From the NCBI RefSeq assembly GCF_020103695.1, contig NZ_JAHXBF010000002.1:434001-498000 (forward strand): a stretch of DNA of 64,000 bases, read 5' to 3'. Positions 1 to 8,947 of the stretch are shown here, in pieces (position 1 is the first letter of the stretch; each line of letters opens with the position of its first letter). The notes beneath the pieces were generated by a model that saw only the letters and a list, made by a program, of their open reading frames with translations, made no database searches and was not told the DNA's origin. A program made the position numbers and the translations under genes. Source of the DNA: Hyalangium versicolor (GTDB taxonomy: Bacteria > Myxococcota > Myxococcia > Myxococcales > Myxococcaceae).

Positions 1-1056
1 CCGTCCACCGAAGAGGCTGGTACCGCCGATCACCGCCGCCGCGATGGCATTGAGCAGCACGTCACCGCTGCCCGAAGACTGGTTCACCGCCAACAGGCGA
101 GAGGCCGCGAGGATGCCGCCCGCGGCCGCCATCGTCGACCCCAGCGTGAAGATGGCCACGCGGATGTTCTCCACGCGGATGCCGGAGCGCTTCGCCGCCT
201 CGGCGTTGCCGCCCACCGCGAAGGTGTGACGGCCGAAGCGCGTGCGTTTGATGAGCAACTCCAGCGCCACCACGAATCCCGCGAAGAGGAGCGCCGCCAG
301 CGGCAGCCCGCGGTCCTGGGTGAAGATGGCGACGGACACCAGCACCGCGCCGGAGATGACCACCAGCCGAGCCACCGTGGCTCGCAGGTGCGGCAGGGGC
401 AGCCCGGCCGCCGACCGCCGCCACCGGTCCACCAGCACCGTCGCCGCATAGATGGCGATGATCAGGATCGCCACTGGCCAGGCGATGACTGACTCGAAGA
501 AGGTACCGGTGAGCCCGGTGATCACCTGGTTGTTCAGGTTCACGGTGCCCGTGCCGCCCAGCACATAGAGCAGCGCGCCCTGCCACCCGAGCAGACCGGC
601 CAGCGTCACCACGAACGAAGGCACCCGGAGCCGCGTGATCCACAGTCCGTGGAACAGGCCGATCGCCGCGCCCGTGGCCAGGCCCGCGACGATGGAGGCC
701 CACGGGGACCAGCCGTGCTTGACGTTGAGAATCGCCATCACCGAAGCGGCCAGGCCGCTCACGGCGCCCGCCGACAAATCAATCTCTCCCAGGAGCAGCA
801 CCAACACGATGCCCGCGGAGATCGTCCCCATGGCCGCGATCTGCAGCATGAGGTTGGTGAGGTTGACCGCGGAGAGGAACCGCGGGTTGGCCACGTAGAA
901 GATGAGCCAGATGACGATCAGCCCGACGATGACGGGCAGACTCCCCAGCTCCCCCTGAGACAGGCGGCGGCGAAAGCCCTGCCACGCGCCCTTCAGCCCG
1001 GGGGCATCCTGGATCAACCGGGGATCGATAGCGGTTTCACGCGCGGCGCTGCTCAT
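1..1056 (-). CDS. xylH: Sugar ABC transporter permease, XylH-like (3' end cut by window edge)
   Basis: Inner-membrane permease of a pentose/multi-sugar ABC importer. The reading frame runs open from an ATG at 1056 to the window edge (352 codons seen; E. coli XylH has about 390). It encodes many hydrophobic segments; the motif LVLLLGEIDLSAGAVSGLAA and the terminal AAAVIGGTSLFGGR are hallmarks of the XylH/RbsC/AraH permease family. The start overlaps the stop of the ATPase gene as ATGA, so translation is probably coupled. Third gene of a binding protein-ATPase-permease operon. The exact sugar cannot be read from the permease. Confidence 0.93.
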   Translation of the reverse strand, partial: MSSAARETAIDPRLIQDAPGLKGAWQGFRRRLSQGELGSLPVIVGLIVIWLIFYVANPRFLSAVNLTNLMLQIAAMGTISAGIVLVLLLGEIDLSAGAVSGLAASVMAILNVKHGWSPWASIVAGLATGAAIGLFHGLWITRLRVPSFVVTLAGLLGWQGALLYVLGGTGTVNLNNQVITGLTGTFFESVIAWPVAILIIAIYAATVLVDRWRRSAAGLPLPHLRATVARLVVISGAVLVSVAIFTQDRGLPLAALLFAGFVVALELLIKRTRFGRHTFAVGGNAEAAKRSGIRVENIRVAIFTLGSTMAAAGGILAASRLLAVNQSSGSGDVLLNAIAAAVIGGTSLFGGR

Positions 1057-1844
1057 GGGGCCTCCGTATGGAGCGTCTCGGCGACCTCGGTCTTCTTCAC
1101 TCCGGTGATGGCGGCCACGACATCCACCTGCTTCACGTCCTTGACGTCAAAGGTTGCGACGCGCTTGCCGAGCCGCATCACGATGATGCGGTCCGACACG
1201 GAGAACACGTCCACCATGTTGTGGCTGATGACCACCACCCCCAGGCCCTGCTCGCGCAGCCTGCGGATGAGGTCCAACACCTGCTTGGTCTGCGCCACGC
1301 CGAGCGCCGCGGTGGGCTCGTCCAGGAGCACCACCTTGGGCGAGCCCATCATCGCTCGCGCCACCGCGATGGACTGGCGCTGACCGCCTGACAGCGCTGC
1401 CACCTGCGTGCGCACGCTGGGGATGCTCACGCTCAGCCGCTTGAGCAGATCCGACGCCTGCTGCTCCATGGCCGTTTCGTCCAGCCAGCCCAGAGCCTTC
1501 TTCACACCTGCTCCCCGGAGCTCGCGCCCGAGGAACAGGTTGCCTACGACGTCCAGATTGTCGCAGAGCGCCAGGTCCTGGTAGACGGTGGCGATTCCGA
1601 GTGCCGTCGAGGCCTGGGGGCCCGTCAGGGACACGGGACGCCCGTCGAAGAGGACCTGGCCCTCATCGATGGGATTGATGCCCGAGATCACCTTGATCAG
1701 CGTGGACTTTCCTGCGCCGTTGTCGCCCACCAGGGCGACCACTTCACCGGCGTGAACCTCGAAGTCCACCGAGGTGAGCGCCTGCACGGCGCCGAAGCGC
1801 TTGGAGATTCCTCGAAGCGCCAGCAGCGGGGTCGCGGACATCAA
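1053..1844 (-). CDS. xylG: Sugar ABC transporter ATP-binding protein (single-cassette XylG/FrcA type)
   Basis: ATPase subunit that powers sugar import. Walker A GDNGAGKST, signature LSGGQRQ and Walker B VVLLDEP are all intact. The length of 263 aa means one nucleotide-binding domain, whereas E. coli XylG, RbsA and MglA are about 500 aa with two fused cassettes; this looks like the FrcA-type single-cassette arrangement that works as a homodimer (inference). Two consecutive Met codons open the frame. It begins 18 bases after the binding-protein stop and overlaps the permease start by four bases. Confidence 0.92.
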   Translation of the reverse strand: MMSATPLLALRGISKRFGAVQALTSVDFEVHAGEVVALVGDNGAGKSTLIKVISGINPIDEGQVLFDGRPVSLTGPQASTALGIATVYQDLALCDNLDVVGNLFLGRELRGAGVKKALGWLDETAMEQQASDLLKRLSVSIPSVRTQVAALSGGQRQSIAVARAMMGSPKVVLLDEPTAALGVAQTKQVLDLIRRLREQGLGVVVISHNMVDVFSVSDRIIVMRLGKRVATFDVKDVKQVDVVAAITGVKKTEVAETLHTEAP

Positions 1845-1862
1845 TCTCTCCGAGGGTTGGAG

Positions 1863-3014
1863 CTACTGGAGCTGAGCCGTAGCGCAGGCTTCCTTGTAGT
1901 CGCCCGCGCAGATCTCTTCGGCCTTCCAGAAGCCGTCGGCGACGACGGTGCTCTTGACGTTGTCCTTCGTCACCGACACCGGGGTGAGCAGGATGGAGGG
2001 AACGTCCTTCTGGCCGTTGTTCACCTTGCCGTTGACCTTGCCAGCCGGAGCGGGCTGCCCACGCGCCAGCGCCACCGCGAGCTCGGCGGCCGTCTCGGCC
2101 TCGGGCTTGATGGCCTTGTACACGGTCATGAACTGCTCGCCGGCGATGATGCGCTGGATGCCGGCCAGCTCCGCGTCCTGGCCCGTCACGGGAGGCAGCG
2201 GCTTGACGCCCGCGGCCTTCATCGCGGCGATGGCGCCACCGGCCGTGCCGTCATTGGCGCAGTACACGCCGGCGATCTTGTCCTTGCCGATCGCGGTGAT
2301 GGCCTGCTCCATCTGCTGCTGGGCCTTGTCCGGGCTCCAGTCCGGCGTGTCGTACTCGGCGCCGATCTTCAGGCCGCTGCCGTCGATGATGCTGTGCGCG
2401 CCGGCCTTGAACAGCTTGGCGTTGTTGTCGGTGGGCGCGCCGTTGATCACCACGATGGTGCCGGCGGCCTTGCCGTCCGCCTTGAGCTTGTCCACGAGCG
2501 CGGTGCCCTGCAGCTTGCCGACCTGCTCGTTGTCGAACGAGATGTAGTAGTCCACGTCCGCGCCGGTGATCAGGCGGTCATAGCTGACCACGGGGATCTT
2601 CGACTGCTTGGCGCGCGTGACGATGGCGGCCGCCGAGGCCGAGTCCACCGGATCCAGCACCAGCACCTGGGCGCCGTTGGTGAGGGCCGCCTCGGCCTGG
2701 TTCTGTTGCTTGGAGGCGTCCTGATCCGCGTTGCTATAGATGACCTCGCACTCGGAACAGAGCTCCTTCACCTTGCGCTCGAAGTGCGGCCGGTCGTGGG
2801 ACTCGTAGCGAGCCGTCTTGGACTCGGGCAGCAGCAGGGCGATCTTCGCACCCGCCGCCGGCTTCTTCTCCGCAGCGGGAGCCGTCGCCGTGCCAGGGGC
2901 CGCGGTCTCTCCACCCGCTTCCTTGTTCTCCTTCTTGCAAGCGCTTGTCAGAAGCATCACTGCAGTCAGCACCGAAGCGGCGCCGAGGCGAGTCATCGAA
3001 GAACGGGTATTCAC
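1863..3014 (-). CDS. xylF: Sugar ABC transporter substrate-binding lipoprotein, XylF/ChvE-like
   Basis: Periplasmic binding protein of the pentose/multi-sugar family (Peripla_BP_4). The GTG at 3014 was chosen because GGAGG lies 4-8 bases upstream; the frame stays open 17 codons further but without such a site, and an internal ATG at 2996 is the alternative. The N-terminus is a lipoprotein signal ending LLTSAC, followed by an Ala/Pro-rich linker and the core KIALLLPESKTARYE. The stretch DYYISFDNEQVGKLQG is typical of XylF and ChvE. First gene of the xylFGH operon. Substrate is inferred only from family resemblance. Confidence 0.92.
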   Translation of the reverse strand: MNTRSSMTRLGAASVLTAVMLLTSACKKENKEAGGETAAPGTATAPAAEKKPAAGAKIALLLPESKTARYESHDRPHFERKVKELCSECEVIYSNADQDASKQQNQAEAALTNGAQVLVLDPVDSASAAAIVTRAKQSKIPVVSYDRLITGADVDYYISFDNEQVGKLQGTALVDKLKADGKAAGTIVVINGAPTDNNAKLFKAGAHSIIDGSGLKIGAEYDTPDWSPDKAQQQMEQAITAIGKDKIAGVYCANDGTAGGAIAAMKAAGVKPLPPVTGQDAELAGIQRIIAGEQFMTVYKAIKPEAETAAELAVALARGQPAPAGKVNGKVNNGQKDVPSILLTPVSVTKDNVKSTVVADGFWKAEEICAGDYKEACATAQLQ

Positions 3015-3063
3015 TCGTCCTCCCTCTCGTACAGGGTGAAGGTTGGTTGGAAAACGGGCGCGC

Positions 3064-3092
3064 ATCCTGTCGCCACGCGTGCGCTATCGCAA
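3064..3092 (-). promoter_or_regulatory. Candidate xylF promoter
   Basis: On the minus strand TTGCGA (3092-3087), a 17-base spacer and CAGGAT (3069-3064) resemble a sigma-70 promoter, about 50 bases before the xylF start codon. The -10 matches only three of six consensus bases. The -35 overlaps one copy of a 14-base direct repeat, which makes the placement more attractive. Confidence 0.33.
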
Positions 3093-3133
3093 GCCTTTGG
3101 CGGCAGGAATTCAACGTTTGCAAGCCTTTGGCG
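3089..3133. repeat. Two 14-bp direct repeats upstream of xylF (putative operators)
   Basis: The 14-mer GCAAGCCTTTGGCG occurs at 3089-3102 and again at 3120-3133, 31 bp apart (about three helical turns). Each copy contains the small dyad GCC-TTT-GGC. They lie 75-119 bases before xylF, the nearer one touching the candidate -35. Spacing on one helical face suggests a regulator that binds both. No regulator gene is adjacent in this window. Confidence 0.4.
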
Positions 3134-3244
3134 CAGCGCGGCATGACGTGACGCGTCGCGTCCCCACCCCAGCACTCAACCTTTGTTCAATGGGTCACAC
3201 TTCACCCAATGCTTCGGTTTTCTCGATGTCTGGGAGCGAAAAAC

Positions 3245-5527
3245 TCACTCCGCCCGCGAGGCGCTGAACAGCAACTGTGACTGCTGGTCACCCGAGCCCG
3301 TCACCACCGTGAACGTGCGCTCCACGGCCTTGAGGCCCTGGACGCTCTTCGTGGACAGGTCCAGCAGCATCGCGCCAAACGCTTTCACGTGGAACGAGAC
3401 GCGCCAGAGTTCCTCCAGGTCCGAGAACACGTCGTCGATCAAGGTGGGATCCGCGCCCGTCAGCAGCCCGTCCTTCAGACGTGCCATGCCGGACACCAGC
3501 CGCTGCCACCGCACGTACGTGCCGCCGTACATCCCGCCCACGTCCGCCAGGCGCGAGTTCTTGTCCAGCACGTCCGCGAAGGTGTTGGGCCTCCCCGTCC
3601 CCTCCCAGAAGGCCACCTCTCCGGCCGTGCCCTTGGCGATCTTGTCCTGCTTGAGCCACGCCGCGGCGCGCTGCGCGGCCCGAGGCGGCGTCCAGTCCTT
3701 GGCCTTCTCCGTCAGGTAGGCCATCCACAGCGGCGCGTACACGCCCTGGCGGAACTCCGGAGCGGAACGCGCCCGGCTGGTGTCCCAGGGCATCGAGCGC
3801 GCCAGCGCCTTGGCGAAGAACTCGGGCTGGCCAAACGCCACCAGGGACGTGAGCTCCCGGAAGATCGGGTCGGCCAGCTTCACCTCGAGCCGCAGCTCCA
3901 CGGGGCCGCCCTTGGCCGCGGCCTGGATCTGCTGGAGCACCTGCTCCTCGTCCGCGTCATCCAGCACGTGCCAGACGATGGCCTCGTCGATGGCCTGGCG
4001 CAGCGACGTCTCCGACATCTTCCCGCTCCGGCGCAGCAGCAGGTAGAGCCCGAAGTTGAAGTCCCGGACGCTCGGCTCGGACTTGAACTCGCCCATGTCG
4101 CACTTGAAGTCCACGGACCAGCCGCCCCGATCCTGGAAGAAGCCTCCCTCGTAGCTGCGCACGCCCACGTAGGCGTACTTCCGAGGGCCGTGGACGGAGT
4201 CCGGCGAGCCGAACTGCGTCACGCGCTGCAGCTTCTTCTGGCCCTGGCTGTGGAGCATCTGCCACTTCGAGAAGCCCAGCGTGAACCCCCACGCCTCGCT
4301 CAGCGTCCGCGAAGCCTGCTGGAAGTAGCTGCGCATCACGCTCGGGTCCACCTGCTTGAGCACCTGCGACATCCGTCCCAGGACGAGCGAGGTGTGAACG
4401 CCCTTGAGCTGCTCGTCGGTCAGCACCATCCGCATCAGCGTCTGCTCATCCGAGAGCCGGGAGTACTCGTACTGGAAGCCCGCGGAGATCTTCTCCGCGG
4501 CCAGCGTCGTCAGCGCCTGCTTGGCTCGGGCCTTCTGGTCCTCCCAGGCCCGCTTGAGCGCGGAGGCGTCGGCCTCGTAGTCCGTCAGGCCGAGCCGGTC
4601 GAGCGCCAGCCGCAGCAGCTTCTTCTCCTCATCATTGAGCGGCGTGGTGGACAGCTTGTCGATCAGCGCCTCGAAGTGGGAGAGACCGGGCAACCCCACG
4701 AGCGCATCCAGCACCGCGCCCATCACGTCCGCGCTGGCGGCCTCCACGGTGACGCCGATCTGCGCCGCGAGCTTCGCGCTTCGCACGGCGCCCTTCTGCA
4801 CGGAGACCACCACCGAGCCCGCCTGCTCGCGCGAGAAGGTGAGGATGAAGTCGTCCGCCACGGAGACCGAGCCGGAGACGGAGGCCCCCACGGACGTCTT
4901 CAGCGCCAGGAGCGTGCCCGCTGGCAGCAGGCGGCTCAGGGCGTTGAGGTTGGAGGTGAAGACATCCGCCCACGACAGGGACAGGGACGTCTCCAGGCGC
5001 GTGCGGGCCTGGAAGCTGAGCGCCTCCTTCGGCTGGAGCTTCAGCACGTGGTCGAGCACCAGCGGCAGCCGCAGGTTCTTCGTGTCCTTGTTGAGGGCGT
5101 CGCGCAGGCTCTCGGTCAGCGAGTGCACGTGGTAGTCGGCCACGTACAGGCTCACCTCTCCGCTGGCCGAACCGGACAGGAAGGGCATGTTCACCCCGGC
5201 CTGGGCCTTGGCTCGGACCCGCACCCCGTACTTCAGCCACGCGTCCTGCCCGAGCACCAGCGGCGGGCTCAGCTTGGACACGTCCTCCTGCGCGGGCTTG
5301 TCTCCAATGACGCCATCCGCGTCCACATCCCCGGGCGCATTGAAGGCCTCGATGGCCGTCTCCGCGCCTCCATCCACGACGAAGGAGAGCGCCTCGAGCC
5401 CCAGGCTGATGGGCTGCTGCACCTTGATCGTGGCGAGATTGACGCGGATCTGCGAGTCCTGGAGCGGAGTGTCCAGCAACAGGGCCTTGAGTTCATCGAG
5501 ACTGGCCAGCTTCCATTCGAAGGGCAT
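3245..5527 (-). CDS. Unknown protein of about 760 residues
   Basis: I do not recognise this family. It has no signal peptide and no clear membrane segment, so it is probably cytoplasmic. The start MPFEWKLASLDELKALL at 5527 is preferred because the preceding 21 codons (frame open from 5590) look non-coding; no strong ribosome site marks either. The N-terminal half has alternating short beta-like stretches rich in Ser, Val and Asp; the middle (about 300-400) is helical and charged; the C-terminal part includes the aromatic patch GGMYGGTYVRWQRLVSG. It lies downstream of a ROK kinase on the same strand across a 119-base gap. Codon use matches its neighbours, so it looks native. Confidence 0.8.
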   Translation of the reverse strand: MPFEWKLASLDELKALLLDTPLQDSQIRVNLATIKVQQPISLGLEALSFVVDGGAETAIEAFNAPGDVDADGVIGDKPAQEDVSKLSPPLVLGQDAWLKYGVRVRAKAQAGVNMPFLSGSASGEVSLYVADYHVHSLTESLRDALNKDTKNLRLPLVLDHVLKLQPKEALSFQARTRLETSLSLSWADVFTSNLNALSRLLPAGTLLALKTSVGASVSGSVSVADDFILTFSREQAGSVVVSVQKGAVRSAKLAAQIGVTVEAASADVMGAVLDALVGLPGLSHFEALIDKLSTTPLNDEEKKLLRLALDRLGLTDYEADASALKRAWEDQKARAKQALTTLAAEKISAGFQYEYSRLSDEQTLMRMVLTDEQLKGVHTSLVLGRMSQVLKQVDPSVMRSYFQQASRTLSEAWGFTLGFSKWQMLHSQGQKKLQRVTQFGSPDSVHGPRKYAYVGVRSYEGGFFQDRGGWSVDFKCDMGEFKSEPSVRDFNFGLYLLLRRSGKMSETSLRQAIDEAIVWHVLDDADEEQVLQQIQAAAKGGPVELRLEVKLADPIFRELTSLVAFGQPEFFAKALARSMPWDTSRARSAPEFRQGVYAPLWMAYLTEKAKDWTPPRAAQRAAAWLKQDKIAKGTAGEVAFWEGTGRPNTFADVLDKNSRLADVGGMYGGTYVRWQRLVSGMARLKDGLLTGADPTLIDDVFSDLEELWRVSFHVKAFGAMLLDLSTKSVQGLKAVERTFTVVTGSGDQQSQLLFSASRAE

Positions 5528-5646
5528 GGGCGACCTCGGGAGCGTGACGCTGGAACAGAGCGCCACCTCAGCGTAGCGGAGGCATCCCATCTTCGGCGTG
5601 GATTTCTAGGGCCGGGTCTCTCCGACCCCACGTCAGACAGCCAACA

Positions 5647-6582
5647 TTAGAGCGCCAACATGGCCGCGCCGATGATGCCGCTGTCATCGCCCAGCTCGGC
5701 CTCGGCGATGAGCAGCCCTTCCCGAGAGGTATTGGAGGCCAATGCCTGCACGCCCTCCACCACATAGCGGCGGATGCCGGGGCAGTGCATGAGCACGCCC
5801 CCTCCAATGATCAGCCGCGCCGGGTTGAGCACCGTCACCATGTTGGCGATGGCCATGCCCAGCATCCGCCCGGCCCGCTCGTGGATCTCCCGAGCGGCCG
5901 GATCTCCCGCCTCCGCCGCCTTCTCCAGCACCAGGGGCGTGAGCAGCGACGGGTCGCCCCCGGTCAGCTCGGCCATGATGGGCGAGCGGCCGGCCGCGAC
6001 CACCTCGCGGCACTGGGCGATGAGGTTGTGCCCACCCGCGTAGGCCTCCAGGCACCCCAGCTCGCCGCAGCCGCAGCGCCGGCCGTTGGGAATCACCTTG
6101 GTGTGGCCCAGCTCTCCGGCCACGCCTCCGGAGCCGCGCACCAACTGGCTGTTGGCGATGATGCAGCTGCCCACGCCCGAGCCCACGAAGACGACATACA
6201 CGTCCGTGGCGCCTCGCCCCGCTCCGGCGTTCAGCTCGCCCCAGGCCGCGGCGGCCAGGTCATTCACCACGCGCACCGGCTGCCCGAGCCGCTCCGACAG
6301 CAGCGCGCCCAGCGCCACGTTGCGCCAGCCCAGGTTCGGCGCCACGGCGATGACGCCCGAGTCCCGGTGGATCTGCCCGGCGGCTCCAACGCCGCAGCCT
6401 CGGACCCTCATTCCACCGCCCGCGGTCACGGCGGCGGCGGCGGCCTCGGCGATGACTTCCACCACGGCGGCGGGGCTGCGCTCGGTGAGTGCCACCTTCG
6501 ACGAGGCCAGGATGCGGCCCTGCTCGTCCACCACGGCGGCTCGGGCGTTGGTCCCGCCCAGGTCGATTCCCAGCGTCGGCAT
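5647..6582 (-). CDS. ROK-family sugar kinase (probable glucokinase)
   Basis: Transfers phosphate from ATP to a hexose, most likely glucose, in the cytoplasm. The N-terminus MPTLGIDLGGTNARAAVVD is the ATP-binding phosphate-1 motif of the ROK/actin-like fold. The ROK zinc site is present as CGCGELGCLE, and LIIGGGVL near the C-terminus is the usual family motif. The length of 311 aa is normal. It starts 31 bases after the phosphomannomutase/phosphoglucomutase stop, so the two probably share a transcript. Some ROK proteins are transcription factors, but there is no N-terminal helix-turn-helix here. Confidence 0.9.
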   Translation of the reverse strand: MPTLGIDLGGTNARAAVVDEQGRILASSKVALTERSPAAVVEVIAEAAAAAVTAGGGMRVRGCGVGAAGQIHRDSGVIAVAPNLGWRNVALGALLSERLGQPVRVVNDLAAAAWGELNAGAGRGATDVYVVFVGSGVGSCIIANSQLVRGSGGVAGELGHTKVIPNGRRCGCGELGCLEAYAGGHNLIAQCREVVAAGRSPIMAELTGGDPSLLTPLVLEKAAEAGDPAAREIHERAGRMLGMAIANMVTVLNPARLIIGGGVLMHCPGIRRYVVEGVQALASNTSREGLLIAEAELGDDSGIIGAAMLAL

Positions 6583-6613
6583 CAGTGCGCTCTCCTGTGC
6601 TCCTTATACTCCT

Positions 6614-7984
6614 CTACCCGCCAACCTCACGCTTCACCTTCTCGACGGTGCCGTCGATGAGCTGCTGGATCTCCTTGAGCCGCTCCGGAGTGCTGGCCTC
6701 GAAGCGCAGCACGAGGATGGGCTGGGTGTTGGAGGCGCGAATGAGCCCCCACCCGTCCGGGAAGGTGACGCGCACGCCGTCCACATCGATGATCTTGTGC
6801 CCCGCGGCACGCAGCGTCTCGGTGGCGCGCTTCACCAGCTCGAACTTCTTCTCCTCCTTGGTGTCCACGCGCAGCTCGGGCGAGGCGTACGTCTTCGGCA
6901 CGTCCGAGAGCAGCTCCGACAGCTTGCGCGGCTCGTGGGTGAGGATCTCCAGCAGCCGGGCCGAGGAGTACACGGCGTCATCGAAGCCGAAGTAGCGGTT
7001 CTTGAAGAAGATGTGGCCGCTCATCTCTCCGGCCAGCTCGGCGTGGGTCTCCTTCATCTTCGCCTTGATGAGCGAGTGGCCCGCCTTCCACATCACCGGC
7101 TTGCCGCCGTTCTTGGCGATGTCGTCATAGAGGGTGTAGCTGCACTTCACCTCGCCGACGATGGCGGCGCCGGGGCTCTCCTTCAGCACGTAGCGGCTGA
7201 AGAGGACCATGAGCTGGTCACCCCAGAGGATGTTGCCCTTGTCGTCGATGACGCCGATGCGGTCGCTGTCGCCGTCATAGGCGATGCCCACCTCGGCCTT
7301 CTCGCGCTTCACGGCCTCGATGAGGTCCTCGAGGTTCTCCACCACCGTGGGGTCCGGGTGGTGGTTGGGGAAGGTGGCGTCCATCTCGCAGAAGAGCGGC
7401 ACCACGTCGAAGCCCATGGACTCGAACAGCGGCACCGCCACCGCGCCGCCCGTGCCGTTGCCCGCGTCGATGACGATGCGCATCCCCTTGCGGCCGACTT
7501 TGACCGTCTGCCGGATGAAGTGGTTGTACGGGGTGATGATGTCGAAGGGCGTCACCGTGCCCGGCTTGTCGCTCTTCTCGAAGTCGCGCGCCTCGATGAG
7601 CCTGCGCAGCTCCTGGATCTCCGGGCCGTGGAACGTCGTCTTCCCCGCGCCGATCTTGAAGCCGTTGTACTCGGGCGGGTTGTGGCTGCCGGTGATCATC
7701 GCCAGGCCGTCCACCGGCAGGGTGTTGGCCGCGAAGTACGTCAGCGGCGTGGGCACCACCCCCACGTCCAGCACGTGCAGGCCCGTGGAAGTCAAACCCT
7801 TGGCCAGCGCCTCCCGGAAGCGGGTGGAGGACTCGCGGCAGTCACGGCCCACGACGATGGTGCGCCCGTGCTGGCGGCGGATGATGGTGCCCAGGCCCTT
7901 GCCGAGCAGCTCCACTACCTCGACGGTGAGATCCTTATCGACCAGGCCACGGATGTCGTATTCGCGAAAGATGTGCGTATTCAT
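6614..7984 (-). CDS. Phosphomannomutase/phosphoglucomutase
   Basis: Interconverts hexose 6- and 1-phosphates and so feeds nucleotide-sugar and exopolysaccharide synthesis. From ATG 7984 the protein starts MNTHIFREYDIRG, the standard start of the bacterial PMM/PGM (AlgC-like) group, and is 456 aa, the usual length. The phosphoserine loop is MITGSHNPPEYNG (Ser100) and the metal loop is DGDSDRIG. The frame is open for 87 more codons upstream, but that part is Arg/Pro-rich non-coding-like sequence. It heads a probable operon with the ROK kinase, linking sugar phosphorylation to the mutase. Confidence 0.95.
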   Translation of the reverse strand: MNTHIFREYDIRGLVDKDLTVEVVELLGKGLGTIIRRQHGRTIVVGRDCRESSTRFREALAKGLTSTGLHVLDVGVVPTPLTYFAANTLPVDGLAMITGSHNPPEYNGFKIGAGKTTFHGPEIQELRRLIEARDFEKSDKPGTVTPFDIITPYNHFIRQTVKVGRKGMRIVIDAGNGTGGAVAVPLFESMGFDVVPLFCEMDATFPNHHPDPTVVENLEDLIEAVKREKAEVGIAYDGDSDRIGVIDDKGNILWGDQLMVLFSRYVLKESPGAAIVGEVKCSYTLYDDIAKNGGKPVMWKAGHSLIKAKMKETHAELAGEMSGHIFFKNRYFGFDDAVYSSARLLEILTHEPRKLSELLSDVPKTYASPELRVDTKEEKKFELVKRATETLRAAGHKIIDVDGVRVTFPDGWGLIRASNTQPILVLRFEASTPERLKEIQQLIDGTVEKVKREVGG

Positions 7985-7998
7985 GGGATGAACCCTCA

Positions 7999-8024
7999 CC
8001 CTCTCCCTACCGAACGGGAGGGGT
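7999..8024. repeat. CCCTCTCCC/GGGAGGGG inverted repeat, REP-like
   Basis: An eight-base-pair stem (one G-U) with loop TACCGAAC sits 15 bases upstream of the mutase start. The flanking phrase ACCCTCACCCTCTCCC is of a kind often seen in dispersed REP-like elements of GC-rich genomes; that class assignment is inference. In the mRNA it would form a 5' leader hairpin just ahead of the start codon. Confidence 0.35.
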
Positions 8025-8286
8025 AACACCAGAGGGCGGCGGACTCTACACAAGCGGGGACGGAGGGGTAAGCGCTTCACGCGCCTGGAGGCCTGCCCCC
8101 GAGCGCCCGCTCCCTGGATCGAGTGGCCCGTCCGGGCAGTCACCCGGGCTGAGGGCTCGTACGCCTCCAGGAGCTCCCGCTGGGACGGTGAGTGCACCCC
8201 ATCCAGGGAGGCAAGCGCGCGAATACACTGACCGTCTGGGTCCACGAAAAGGGAAGACCTGGCCCAACCCTGGGGGTAGGCTCCCT

Positions 8287-8309
8287 CCGTAGCAATGCCC
8301 TACGGGGAG
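8287..8309 (+). promoter_or_regulatory. Hairpin overlapping the ribosome-binding site of the DUF2378 gene
   Basis: CCGTAG (8287-8292) pairs with CTACGG (8300-8305) around a seven-base loop. The right arm runs into the Shine-Dalgarno GGGGAG (8304-8309) in front of ATG 8315, so the helix could modulate translation initiation. Confidence 0.35.
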
Positions 8310-8314
8310 TCGCG

Positions 8315-8947
8315 ATGAACCATCCGAATGCACCGGTGACGTCTTCTGGGGGCCTGGGAAGGGAGTCCGCCTATGCGCGGTACGTGCCCCTGCCAACGTC
8401 CGAGGACACCGTGCGGGGGATGTTCTTCAACGGAATCCTGTCCCTGGTGAAGACGTACGGAGGCGAGCCAGCCCTGGGCCAGTGCCGGGCCCTGCTCGGA
8501 GACATCCGCTTCGAGCGGAGCTTCATCAGCTTCTCCAGCTACCCGGCCCGGGACTTCCTCCGGCTCTGCGTCGCCGCGTCGCAGGTGCTCGCGCCCAGCC
8601 TCGGCAACCCGGAGGAGACCGCGCGCCAACTGGGCATCTACACCTCGCGGGACTTCCTGCACTCCATGGCCGGCAAGACATTGATGGTGCTCGCGGGCGG
8701 CTCGCCCCAGCGGTTGCTCGGGAGCATCTCGCAGGCCTACCGCGCGGCGGTGAGCTTTGGCGATCGGCGGGTGACGCCCAAGGGAGACAAGTGCGTCATC
8801 GTCACCTATACGCGGGACTTCTTTCCGCTCTACCACTCCGAGGGCGTGCTGCTGGCGGTGCTCGAGGCCCTGCGCGTCAAGAAGCCCCAGGTGCGATCGC
8901 GCTCCCTGGGGCTGCTCGACAGCGAGTACGAGGTGACGTGGGAGTAG
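8315..8947 (+). CDS. DUF2378 (TIGR02265) family protein
   Basis: A member of a family restricted to Myxococcales with no established function. ATG 8315 follows GGGGAG by five bases; the open frame upstream to 8192 lacks a ribosome site. The 210-aa product shows the family features RGMFFNGILS, YPARDFLRLCVAAS, a central region on fitness for DNA- or protein-binding unknown, and the C-terminal SRSLGLLDSEYEVTWE. No signal peptide or membrane segment. It converges with the kinase gene with no spacer: its TAG abuts the kinase stop read from the other strand. Confidence 0.88.
   Translation: MNHPNAPVTSSGGLGRESAYARYVPLPTSEDTVRGMFFNGILSLVKTYGGEPALGQCRALLGDIRFERSFISFSSYPARDFLRLCVAASQVLAPSLGNPEETARQLGIYTSRDFLHSMAGKTLMVLAGGSPQRLLGSISQAYRAAVSFGDRRVTPKGDKCVIVTYTRDFFPLYHSEGVLLAVLEALRVKKPQVRSRSLGLLDSEYEVTWE

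Larger units (their letters stand above)
7985..8314. other. Divergent intergenic region between the hexose-phosphate mutase and the DUF2378 gene
   Basis: 330 bases without a convincing gene. It should hold promoters for both divergent genes, but no clear -35/-10 pair stands out. Two hairpins are visible: 7999-8023 next to the mutase start and 8287-8305 next to the DUF2378 start. Confidence 0.5.

Noticed and set aside
3181..3220. A terminator formed by TGGGT...ACCCA downstream of the unknown 760-residue gene
   Set aside because: Only five paired bases with an eight-base loop and no T-run.
3389..5650. A 753-codon plus-strand open frame opposite the unknown 760-residue protein
   Set aside because: Arg/His/Leu/Glu-rich shadow composition; the minus-strand frame has balanced composition and correct codon-position GC bias.
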